From positions 62,001 through 126,000 of the forward strand of contig CACETY010000002.1 of assembly GCA_902562645.1 (NCBI GenBank): a stretch of 64,000 bases of DNA. Direction: 5' to 3'. Source of the stretch: an uncultured Pelagibacteraceae bacterium (GTDB taxonomy: Bacteria > Pseudomonadota > Alphaproteobacteria > Pelagibacterales > Pelagibacteraceae). Each line of letters opens with the position of its first letter. Within the stretch, counting starts at the first letter, position 1. Shown here in pieces: positions 11,035-19,962 of this stretch. Under the pieces are notes generated by a model. That model was not told the origin of the DNA and did not search any database. It worked only from the letters and a program-made list of their open reading frames with translations. A program made the translations under genes and the position numbers.

Positions 11035-11710
11035 TTATATTAAAATAAAAAATATAACAAAAAAATATGAGAAAAATAAATTTATAAATGTTTTAAATAA
11101 TATTTCATTTAATTTTGAATCTGGAAAAACTTACTCTATTATGGGGCCATCAGGATCAGGAAAATCAACTTTACTCAATTTATTATCATTGATCGATAAC
11201 CCCACATCAGGTTCAATCGAAATAAACAGCAACAAAATAAAGCCAAATAATAAAGTTAAAAATGATTTAATTAGAGCAAAGAAAATAGGAATTATTTATC
11301 AAGACAAAAATTTATTGTCAGATTTTACAGCTTTAGAAAATGTTTATTTACCTAACTTACTAATTTCTAAAGAAAAACAAAAATCTATAGAACTTGCAAA
11401 AAAATTGATTAAAAATGTTGGTATGTCATCTAGAATAAACCATTTTCCTAATGAATTATCTGGAGGAGAGAATCAACGTATTGCAATTGCAAGAGCATTG
11501 ATTAATGATCCTGACATTGTATTAGCAGATGAACCAACTGGAAGTTTAGACTCTGATAATGCAAAACTTATCTATAAAATCCTATTTAATTTAAAAAACA
11601 AAAATAGGATCATTATTTTTGCAACTCACAATAGATATTTTGCAAATATGGCAGATTGTAAAATTGTGATGAATGATGGTAATATGCAAATCATCAATGC
11701 TACAGCCTAA
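11027..11710 (+). CDS. lolD: Lipoprotein-releasing ABC transporter ATP-binding protein
   Basis: [14 protein letters not shown] Walker A, LSGGENQRIAIARAL signature, VLADEPTGSLD Walker B. Confidence 0.93.
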   Translation: MNNYIKIKNITKKYEKNKFINVLNNISFNFESGKTYSIMGPSGSGKSTLLNLLSLIDNPTSGSIEINSNKIKPNNKVKNDLIRAKKIGIIYQDKNLLSDFTALENVYLPNLLISKEKQKSIELAKKLIKNVGMSSRINHFPNELSGGENQRIAIARALINDPDIVLADEPTGSLDSDNAKLIYKILFNLKNKNRIIIFATHNRYFANMADCKIVMNDGNMQIINATA

Positions 11711-14700
11711 AAAAAAATCTTTTAATCAAATTAAAATTCACTCTCAGTATTCAATTTGTGAGGGTGCATTAAAAATTGAAAATCTTAAAGAATATTGTAA
11801 GAAAAATAATATACAGTCAGTAGGTTTAAGCGATACTTATAATTTATCGGGTGCGTTAGAATTTTCTGAAAATATTTCATCTGTGGGAACACAACCAATC
11901 ATTGGATCACAAATTCAATTTAGATTTAAAAATACTTATGGAGTTATTCCACTTATAGCAAAAAATTATGTTGGCTATAAAAATATAATTAAACTCTCTT
12001 CAAAAGCTTATTTAGAAAGTACTTATAATGATCAGCCACACTGTTCGATTGATGATTTAATAAATCATAGCGAGGGTTTAATTGTTCTTTCAGGAGCAGT
12101 TAGTAATTTGATTGGTAATATTTTCAATAAAGGATTAATTGATGAATTAGACCAATTGATAACGCTATTAAATAACAATTTTAAAGAAAATTTTTATTTA
12201 GAAATTCAAAGACATGGTGATAAAAATGAAAAAGAATTTGAAATTTTCAACCTTAATCTTTCAAAAAAATATGAAATACCAATCATAGCAACTAATGAGG
12301 TTTACTATTTGGATAAGGACATGTATGAAGCACACGATGCTTTGATGTGTATTGGACAAAAAACTTACATTAATGATCAAAAAAGATTAAAATTAACAAA
12401 CAATCATTACTTTAAATCTTCATCTGAAATGTCAGAGATTTTTAAAGATCTACCTGAAGCATTAGAAAATAATTATAATTTACCCTTTAGATGTGATTTT
12501 AGACCCATTCCCTCCAAACCTATACTTCCTAACATAAGCGCAAATGTATTAAATGTCGATGATAAGTTAAAAAATGATTCCCTTGAAGGTTTGGAAGAAA
12601 AATTCAAAACTGATCCAGAGTTAAAAAAAAAAATATCAAAAAATATTAAAATTAAAGAAACCTATAAAGATAGATTAAATCATGAAATAAAAATTATAAC
12701 TGAAATGAATTATTCAGGATATTTTTTAATTGTTTCAGATTATATAAGATGGGCAAAAAGTAATAATATACCAGTTGGTCCAGGAAGAGGATCGGGAGCA
12801 GGATCACTTGTCGCTTGGTGCTTATCAATAACAGATGTTGATCCAATAAAATTTAATTTAATCTTTGAGAGATTTTTAAACCCCGATAGGATTTCTATGC
12901 CTGATTTTGATATAGATTTCTGTGAGGAAAAAAGAGACCAAGTTTTTAAATATTTAACAACCAAATATAATGATAGTGTTGCTCATATTATAACATTTGG
13001 AAAACTTAAAGCTAGAATGGTAATAAGAGATGTTGGACGTGTGTTAGGACTGCCATACGGTTTTATAGATAGTATCTGCAAAATGATACCTTTTGATCCA
13101 TCTAGACCATTAACATTACAAGAAAGTATAAATGTAGAGCCTAGATTACAAAAATTAATTAATGAAGATAAAAGAGTTAGTCGTTTAATAGCGCTGTCCT
13201 TAAAACTTGAGGGGTTAAATAGAAATGTTGCTACTCATGCCGCTGGTGTTGTTATAGCTGACAAAAAATTGACAGAAACTGTTCCTTTGTATAAGGATTC
13301 TTCAGCGGATTTATTACTTCCTTCTACACAATTTGACATGTATTCAGCAGAAAATGCTGGATTAGTCAAATTTGATTTCTTGGGGCTAAAAACGTTAACA
13401 GTAATTAATAAGACACAAAAACTTATAGAAAAAAAACATCCAAATTTTAAAATTGAAAATATTAATTACGAAGATCAAAAAGTATTTAACCTTTTATCTA
13501 GTGGTAAAACAGTAGGATTATTTCAATTAGAAAGTTCTGGTATGAAAGATGCTTTAATCAACATGAAACCTAATCATTTGGAGGATATTATAGCATTAGT
13601 TGCTTTATATAGACCTGGTCCTATGAGCAATATCTCTATTTATAACGATTGCAAACATGGGAATAAAGAACCTGACTATTTACATCCTAAATTAGAGGAA
13701 ATTTTAAAACCAACTTACGGTGTTATTATTTATCAGGAGCAAGTTATGCAAATCGCTCAAGTATTATCTGGTTTTACCGCAGGAGAAGCAGACATATTAA
13801 GAAGAGCCATGGGTAAAAAAAAAAGAGCAGAACTTGAAAAACAAAAAGTAAGATTTGTTGAGGGGGCCCATAATAATGGAATTAGCAAAGATATTGCAGC
13901 TGGTATTTTTTTGAAAATTGAGCCATTTGCAGAGTATGGTTTTAATAAAAGCCATGCAGCTGCTTATGCAATAATAGCTTATCAAACTGCATTTTTAAAA
14001 ACATACTATCCACACGAATTTTTTGCAGCCTCCATGTCAATGGAACTTTCAAACCAAAAAAAATTAAGTGAATTTTACGAGGAACTTAAAAGATTGAGTA
14101 TAAATATAATACGTCCAGATATTAATAGATGCTATGCTGACTTCTCCTCTGATGGTAAAAATTTTCTTTATGCTTTAGGAGCAATTAAAAGTGTTGGATT
14201 TGAAGCAATTTCAAAAATTATAGAAGAGAGAACTAAAAATGGCAAGTACAAAGATTTAACAGACTTTATAAATCGTGTTAACCCTAAAGATATAAACAAA
14301 CTGCAATTGGAGGGTCTCGTAAAGGCAGGAGCTTTTGATTGCTTGAGTGAGAATAGACAATCTTTGTTTAATTCAATACCGAACATTATTTTAAAATCAA
14401 AAAATGTTTTTGAAAATAATTCAGCAAACCAAATAGATTTATTTCAAGAGGAAAATGATTTGACTTATTTAGATATCACTGAAGACTGGAATGTGGATAT
14501 TAAATTATCTAAAGAATTTGAAACCTTGGGTTTCTTCATCTCTGATCATCCTTTAAATCAGTATAAATCACTTTTCAATCAATATAATATTATCAATTAT
14601 GAAGAGTTTAATTCAAATGAAAATATTTTAAGTTCAAATATTGCATCCACAATACTAAAAGTGCAAGAAAAGAAAACACAAAAAGGAACATCTTATGCAA

Positions 14701-15101
14701 TAATTAAATTCTCTGATTTATCTGGTGTTTTTGAATTGTTTGTATTCTCAGACATTTTTGAAACAAACAGAGAAATTCTCATCGAAGGAAATTCTGTAAT
14801 GATTACTCTAGTAAAAAATTATGTAGATGAAAACAAAATACAAAAAAAAATTAATATAAGAAAAATTATCTCTATGAAAGAGGTAATTGACAAGCCAATA
14901 AATGAATTAAAAATAAAAATTAAAAATATAGAAGATATTGAAAAAATTAATAAATTAATTTTAGAAGCTGGCAAAACTAAAGTGATAATAGATGTTGAAG
15001 ATGATAAAAAAAGGATAACTTTTCAACTGAATGAAAAGAGAAAAATAGATCACAAAACGCTTAATTTAATGAGAAATGAGGTAAATATTAATGTTCATTA
15101 A
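11697..15101 (+). CDS. dnaE: DNA polymerase III subunit alpha (start moved from the track's 11673 to the in-frame ATG at 11697)
   Basis: PHP domain IKIHSQYSICEGALKI, GPGRGSGAGSLVAWCLSITDVDP, PDFDIDFCEEKRDQVF; 11673 lies deep inside lolD. Confidence 0.96.
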   Translation: MLQPKKKSFNQIKIHSQYSICEGALKIENLKEYCKKNNIQSVGLSDTYNLSGALEFSENISSVGTQPIIGSQIQFRFKNTYGVIPLIAKNYVGYKNIIKLSSKAYLESTYNDQPHCSIDDLINHSEGLIVLSGAVSNLIGNIFNKGLIDELDQLITLLNNNFKENFYLEIQRHGDKNEKEFEIFNLNLSKKYEIPIIATNEVYYLDKDMYEAHDALMCIGQKTYINDQKRLKLTNNHYFKSSSEMSEIFKDLPEALENNYNLPFRCDFRPIPSKPILPNISANVLNVDDKLKNDSLEGLEEKFKTDPELKKKISKNIKIKETYKDRLNHEIKIITEMNYSGYFLIVSDYIRWAKSNNIPVGPGRGSGAGSLVAWCLSITDVDPIKFNLIFERFLNPDRISMPDFDIDFCEEKRDQVFKYLTTKYNDSVAHIITFGKLKARMVIRDVGRVLGLPYGFIDSICKMIPFDPSRPLTLQESINVEPRLQKLINEDKRVSRLIALSLKLEGLNRNVATHAAGVVIADKKLTETVPLYKDSSADLLLPSTQFDMYSAENAGLVKFDFLGLKTLTVINKTQKLIEKKHPNFKIENINYEDQKVFNLLSSGKTVGLFQLESSGMKDALINMKPNHLEDIIALVALYRPGPMSNISIYNDCKHGNKEPDYLHPKLEEILKPTYGVIIYQEQVMQIAQVLSGFTAGEADILRRAMGKKKRAELEKQKVRFVEGAHNNGISKDIAAGIFLKIEPFAEYGFNKSHAAAYAIIAYQTAFLKTYYPHEFFAASMSMELSNQKKLSEFYEELKRLSINIIRPDINRCYADFSSDGKNFLYALGAIKSVGFEAISKIIEERTKNGKYKDLTDFINRVNPKDINKLQLEGLVKAGAFDCLSENRQSLFNSIPNIILKSKNVFENNSANQIDLFQEENDLTYLDITEDWNVDIKLSKEFETLGFFISDHPLNQYKSLFNQYNIINYEEFNSNENILSSNIASTILKVQEKKTQKGTSYAIIKFSDLSGVFELFVFSDIFETNREILIEGNSVMITLVKNYVDENKIQKKINIRKIISMKEVIDKPINELKIKIKNIEDIEKINKLILEAGKTKVIIDVEDDKKRITFQLNEKRKIDHKTLNLMRNEVNINVH

Positions 15102-15130
15102 AAAAAACTTGTTTTTTTTTATTTTTTTTG

Positions 15131-15225
15131 TAAATAGGTCCATAAATTAATACGCACACAATTTCTGGTTTTATACCTCCGGTCCTTTTTAGGCAGTAAT
15201 TGTGGTGGCATAACCGGGAAAAAAT
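15131..15225 (+). ncRNA. Candidate structured 5' leader of rpsB (ribosomal protein S2 autoregulatory-type element)
   Basis: GC-elevated ~95-nt leader. CACAATT (15157-15163) pairs AATTGTG (15198-15204); CTGGTT (15165-15170), or CCGGT (15179-15183), pairs AACCGG/ACCGG (15212-15217) in an interleaved (pseudoknot) topology ending 8 nt before the ATG. Confidence 0.65.
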
Positions 15226-16014
15226 ATGAAAATACCAAATCTAACAATAGAACAATTATTAGAAGCTGGCGTTCATCTTGGCCATAAAACTTTAAGATGG
15301 AATCCAAAAATGAAGAAGTTTATTTTTGGAAAAAGAGACTCTATTCATATAATAGATTTAACACAAACCCTTGAACTAACAAAAGTAGCTTTAGAAAAAG
15401 TCTATTCAATAATCTCATCAGGTGGTAAAATATTGTTTATATCAACTAAAAAACAAGCATCAGAAGCAATAGCAGAACTTGCAAATGAAACCGATCAATA
15501 TTTTGTTAATTATAGGTGGCTAGGTGGTATGCTTACAAATTGGGGAACAATATCTAACTCAATAAAAAAACTTGAAAAAATAGAGTCAGATTTAAAATCT
15601 GAGAATAGGGGCTTTACTAAAAAGGAATTATTAAAAATGAGTGTTCAAAGAGACAAACTACAAAGATCACTTGGTGGAATATCAGCTATGAAAAAAATTC
15701 CAGATTTAGTATTCATAATTGATACAAATTATGAGTCTTTAGCAATCAAAGAGTCTGTTAAATTAGGCATTCCAATAGTTGCAATTTTAGACACAAATTC
15801 TAATCCAGATGGAATTGATTTTCCTATTCCTGGCAACGATGACGCTAGAAGGTCTATTGATTTATATTGCTCACTTTTAAAGGAAACAATTCTAAACGCT
15901 AAAAAAGAAACTCCACAAAATACTACTGATGACAAAAACACAGACTCATTAAAAGGTGAAAATACAAATCCAGAAAAATCAAAAGAAGCACAATTGGATA
16001 CAAAACTTAATTAA
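15226..16014 (+). CDS. rpsB: 30S ribosomal protein S2
   Basis: LLEAGVHLGHKTLRWNPKM, YRWLGGMLTNWGTI, PGNDDARRSIDLYC. Confidence 0.98.
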   Translation: MKIPNLTIEQLLEAGVHLGHKTLRWNPKMKKFIFGKRDSIHIIDLTQTLELTKVALEKVYSIISSGGKILFISTKKQASEAIAELANETDQYFVNYRWLGGMLTNWGTISNSIKKLEKIESDLKSENRGFTKKELLKMSVQRDKLQRSLGGISAMKKIPDLVFIIDTNYESLAIKESVKLGIPIVAILDTNSNPDGIDFPIPGNDDARRSIDLYCSLLKETILNAKKETPQNTTDDKNTDSLKGENTNPEKSKEAQLDTKLN

Positions 16015-16043
16015 AATAGTTAACTTTATTACAGGAAAATTAA

Positions 16044-16895
16044 ATGAGTGATATAGAAAAAGTAAAACAATTAAGAAAATCAACAGGTGCGGGTTTTAAA
16101 GATTGTAATGCTGCACTTAAAGAGTCAAATGGTGATTTAGATAAGGCTGCCGAAATCTTGAGAGTAAAGGGTATAGCCAAAGCATCTAAAAAAATGTCCA
16201 GAAGTGCAACTGAGGGAGTTGTGGTTACTTCTGGAGATGAAAAAAAAATGTCTTTAATTGAAGTGAATTGTGAAACAGACTTCGTTGCAAAAAACGACAA
16301 TTTTATTGAGTTTGTAAAAGAATTAAGTGAATTAAATAATCATCACTCTTCAAATGTTGAAGATTTAAAAAAATCTAAGATGAAAAATAATAAAACTGTA
16401 GATGAAAATCTGGTAGCCTTAATAGCAAAAATTGGAGAAAAAATAACTATCGGGAGGGTAAAAACCTTAGCTGATGAAAATGCAAGAAATTTTGTTTATC
16501 AACATTCAGTAATTAAAGATAATGTGTCAAAATTAATAGTAATAGTATCTTTGAATACCACAGAAAAATCTGATAAAATTAACTTGTTTGGAAAACAATT
16601 ATCAATGCATATAGCAGCATCAAATCCTTTAGCGTTAAATGCAGATCAGATCGATCAAGAAATAATAAATAAAGAAGTTAATTTAATTCAAGAAGAATTA
16701 AAAACTTCTGGCAAACCTGAGGATATAGTAAAGAAAATTAGTTTAGGGAAAATTAATAAATTCAAAGATGAAAATAGTTTAATGTCTCAGGATTGGGTGA
16801 TGGACCCAAAGATTAAAGTTAAAGATGTTGTGAAAAGCTTAGAAATTTCTAATTTGCAAGTTAAGAATTTTATTAGGCTAAAAATAGGCGAGTAA
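16044..16895 (+). CDS. tsf: Translation elongation factor Ts
   Basis: [48 protein letters not shown]. Confidence 0.98.
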   Translation: MSDIEKVKQLRKSTGAGFKDCNAALKESNGDLDKAAEILRVKGIAKASKKMSRSATEGVVVTSGDEKKMSLIEVNCETDFVAKNDNFIEFVKELSELNNHHSSNVEDLKKSKMKNNKTVDENLVALIAKIGEKITIGRVKTLADENARNFVYQHSVIKDNVSKLIVIVSLNTTEKSDKINLFGKQLSMHIAASNPLALNADQIDQEIINKEVNLIQEELKTSGKPEDIVKKISLGKINKFKDENSLMSQDWVMDPKIKVKDVVKSLEISNLQVKNFIRLKIGE

Positions 16896-17446
16896 TGTTT
16901 GAAGAGTCAAAATATAATAATAAAATGGCAAAAACTTATGAAATTTTTCAAAGCGAACTAAGTTCATTAAGAACAGGAAGAGCAAGCGCTGGCATGTTAG
17001 ATATTGTAAAAGTTGACGTTTACGGTCAAAAGATGCCAATCAATCAGCTAGCTAGTATTACAACTCCAGAACCAAGGAGTATAAATATACAAGTTTGGGA
17101 TACAAACAATGTAGCTCTTATTGATTCTGCAATAAAAAAGTCTGAGCTAGGATTAAACCCACAGATTGATGGACAATTAATTAGATTGCCTGTTCCTGAT
17201 CTAAGTGAAGAAAGAAGAACTGAGATAAAGAAAATAATTAAATCTATGGGAGAAAAATGTAAAGTTTCTGTAAGAAACATAAGAAGAGAAGCAAATGATG
17301 AATTAAAAAAGCTTCTAAAAAATAAAGAAATTTCAGAGGATGATATTAAAAAAAAAGAAAAAATTATCCAGGACTATACCGACAATCAAATTAAAATTAT
17401 TGAAGATAGGGTTTTATCAAAAGAAAAAGAAATAATGACAATATGA
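16895..17446 (+). CDS. frr: Ribosome recycling factor
   Basis: ELSSLRTGRASAGMLD, VPDLSEERRTEIKKI, VRNIRREANDELKKL. Confidence 0.98.
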   Translation: MFEESKYNNKMAKTYEIFQSELSSLRTGRASAGMLDIVKVDVYGQKMPINQLASITTPEPRSINIQVWDTNNVALIDSAIKKSELGLNPQIDGQLIRLPVPDLSEERRTEIKKIIKSMGEKCKVSVRNIRREANDELKKLLKNKEISEDDIKKKEKIIQDYTDNQIKIIEDRVLSKEKEIMTI

Positions 17447-18123
17447 ATTCTCCTAAACATGTTGCCATCATAATGGATGGAAATGGTAGATGGGGATTAA
17501 GAAAAAAAAAATCAAGAAATCACGGACATACGGAAGGTGCTAAAGTTGTAGAAAAAATAATTGAAGCCTCAATTTCAAATAAAATAAAATATTTAACACT
17601 TTATACTTTTTCTACCGAAAACTGGAAAAGACCAAAAAAAGAAGTTTCTTTTTTAATTTATCTATTAGAAAAATATATTGACCAACAATTTGAAAATCTT
17701 TTAAAGAAAAATATTAAACTAAAAATACTAGGAAACCTCAATAAATTTCCTAGTTCACTTAAAAAAAAACTTAAAAAGATTCAAAAAATTTCAAATAAAA
17801 ATAATAAAATTCAAATTAATCTTGCATTAAATTATGGATCAAAAGAAGAAATAATTACTTCAGTAAAAAAAATTATCAATCACTCAAAACCAATCAATGA
17901 TAAAAATATTAAAAAAAACTTGTATACAAAAGACATACCAGACCCTGAAATACTGATTAGAACGGGAAACAGATTTAGATTAAGTAATTTTTTATTATGG
18001 CAAATTTCTTATACTGAAATTTTTTTTGTTAAAAAGCTATGGCCTGATTTTAATAAAAATGATTTTAACAAAATAATATTTGAATTCAAAAAGATGAGAA
18101 GAAATTTTGGTGGTATCAAATGA
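17443..18123 (+). CDS. uppS: Undecaprenyl diphosphate synthase
   Basis: HVAIIMDGNGRWG, LTLYTFSTENWKRP, DPEILIRTGNRFRLSNFLLWQISYTEIFF. Confidence 0.98.
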   Translation: MNSPKHVAIIMDGNGRWGLRKKKSRNHGHTEGAKVVEKIIEASISNKIKYLTLYTFSTENWKRPKKEVSFLIYLLEKYIDQQFENLLKKNIKLKILGNLNKFPSSLKKKLKKIQKISNKNNKIQINLALNYGSKEEIITSVKKIINHSKPINDKNIKKNLYTKDIPDPEILIRTGNRFRLSNFLLWQISYTEIFFVKKLWPDFNKNDFNKIIFEFKKMRRNFGGIK

Positions 18124-18779
18124 GCGAATTTAATAAAAGAATTATTACTTCATTTTTCTTAATATTGATAATTTTTTTTTCATTTCAAAATTTACAAATA
18201 TTAAGTTTTTTTTTATTTATTTTGACTTTTATGTCATTAAATGAATTGCATAATATGTTTATAAAAATTTATAAAAAGAAAAAATTATTTGTATTTATTG
18301 CAAATTTTTTATCAGTTTTATATTTAAGCTATTTTTCATTAACAATTATAATATTTTTGTCTGAGGAATTTATAATTGATAAATTTTTAGTTTTATATTT
18401 ATTAATTATTTGTATTTCGACGGATATAGGTGGTTATTTATTCGGTAAGATCATAGGTGGAAAAAAATTAACAAAAATAAGTCCAAACAAAACATTTTCT
18501 GGTTCTATAGGATCTTTTTTGTCATCAATCTTTATAGGCTACCTATGTTATAAAATTCAGACTGATTTATTTTTAATAAATATTAATATTTATATTCTAA
18601 TAATAATAACTTCATTTACATCTCAAGTTGGTGATTTATTTATCTCCTTGTTAAAAAGAAAAGCAAAAGTAAAAGATACAGGCTCTATATTGCCTGGTCA
18701 TGGAGGTGTTCTTGATAGGATAGATGGTATACTCTTTGCTATACCAATTGGATTACTAGTAATTAAAATGTACACATAA
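18120..18779 (+). CDS. cdsA: Phosphatidate cytidylyltransferase
   Basis: DIGGYLFGKIIGGKKLTKISPNKTFSGSIG and SQVGDLFISLLKRKAKVKDTGSILPGHGGVLDRIDG signature. Confidence 0.96.
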   Translation: MSEFNKRIITSFFLILIIFFSFQNLQILSFFLFILTFMSLNELHNMFIKIYKKKKLFVFIANFLSVLYLSYFSLTIIIFLSEEFIIDKFLVLYLLIICISTDIGGYLFGKIIGGKKLTKISPNKTFSGSIGSFLSSIFIGYLCYKIQTDLFLININIYILIIITSFTSQVGDLFISLLKRKAKVKDTGSILPGHGGVLDRIDGILFAIPIGLLVIKMYT

Positions 18780-18783
18780 GAGA

Positions 18784-19962
18784 ATGAAAGATTTAATATT
18801 ATTAGGTTCTACAGGATCAATTGGAAATGCAGTTTTAAACGTTGTAAAAAAAAATAATTCAAATTTTAAAATTAAACTTCTAACTACAAATAAAAATATA
18901 AAAAAAATTTATCAACAGGCTGTATACTTTAATGTAAAGAAAGTTGTAATTTTAGACTATAAAAACTACGAAAAGTTTAGTCATTTATTCAGAAAAAAAA
19001 AAATCAAAGTTTATTCCAAAATCGATGAAGCTTTAAAAACATTTACAAAAAGGGTCTATTTTACTATCAGTGGTATTTCAGGCTTTGAAGGATTAGAACC
19101 AACATTAAAAACTATTAAGTATACTGAAAATTTGGGTATAGCAAATAAAGAGTCGATAATTTGTGGATGGAAGTTTATAAAAAAGTCTCTCAAAAAAAAT
19201 AATACAAATTTTGTTCCATTAGACTCAGAACATTTTTCTATATGGTCGTTAATTAAATCTGAAAACATTGATAATATCAAAAAAATTTATTTAACCGCTT
19301 CAGGTGGTCCCTTTCTAAATAAAAAATTGGATGAAATAAAAAATATTAAACCTAAATTTGCTTTAAGACATCCAAATTGGAAAATGGGAAAAAAAATTTC
19401 AATTGATTCAGCGACAATGATGAATAAAATTTTCGAAGTGATTGAAGCAAAGAAAATTTTTAATATAGAAAGTAAAAAATTAGATATTGTAATCCATCCA
19501 AAATCACATATTCATGCAGTTGTACATTTCAAAAATGGCCTAACTAAATTCTTAGCCCATGATACAACTATGGAAATTCCAATTTTAAACTCATTATATA
19601 AAAAAAATGAAAAATTTATATTTGATAATAAAGATTTTAATTATTTAAAATTAAATGGAATAAATTTTTTAAAACCAGATAATAAAATTTTTCCATTACT
19701 TAAAATTCTGGATTATGATTTTAATGATACTTTTTTTGATATAATTCTAGTTAGTCTCAATGATGTATTAGTTAATCAGTATTTAAAAAATTCAATAAAC
19801 TATATTTCTATTCATAAATTACTGCTAAAATTATTAAAAAAACCGTATTTTTCAAGACACTTTGAAGAAAGCCCTAAAAATATAAATGAAATAAAAAATA
19901 TGGTAAATAATGTAAAAAAATATTTACATAATTATCTTAAATTAAATGAAAAATCTTATTAA
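18784..19962 (+). CDS. dxr: 1-deoxy-D-xylulose 5-phosphate reductoisomerase
   Basis: LLGSTGSIGNAVLNVV, VPLDSEHFSIW, LTASGGPF, HPNWKMGKKISIDSATMMNK. Confidence 0.97.
   Translation: MKDLILLGSTGSIGNAVLNVVKKNNSNFKIKLLTTNKNIKKIYQQAVYFNVKKVVILDYKNYEKFSHLFRKKKIKVYSKIDEALKTFTKRVYFTISGISGFEGLEPTLKTIKYTENLGIANKESIICGWKFIKKSLKKNNTNFVPLDSEHFSIWSLIKSENIDNIKKIYLTASGGPFLNKKLDEIKNIKPKFALRHPNWKMGKKISIDSATMMNKIFEVIEAKKIFNIESKKLDIVIHPKSHIHAVVHFKNGLTKFLAHDTTMEIPILNSLYKKNEKFIFDNKDFNYLKLNGINFLKPDNKIFPLLKILDYDFNDTFFDIILVSLNDVLVNQYLKNSINYISIHKLLLKLLKKPYFSRHFEESPKNINEIKNMVNNVKKYLHNYLKLNEKSY

Noticed and set aside
15100-15129. A8-C...G-T9 hairpin after dnaE resembling a terminator
   Set aside because: Almost pure A-U stem with a 2-4 nt loop; too weak to call a terminator on its own.
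15119-15307. 62-aa minus-strand ORF over the rpsB leader
   Set aside because: Antisense to rpsB start and the structured leader; no SD or recognisable motif.
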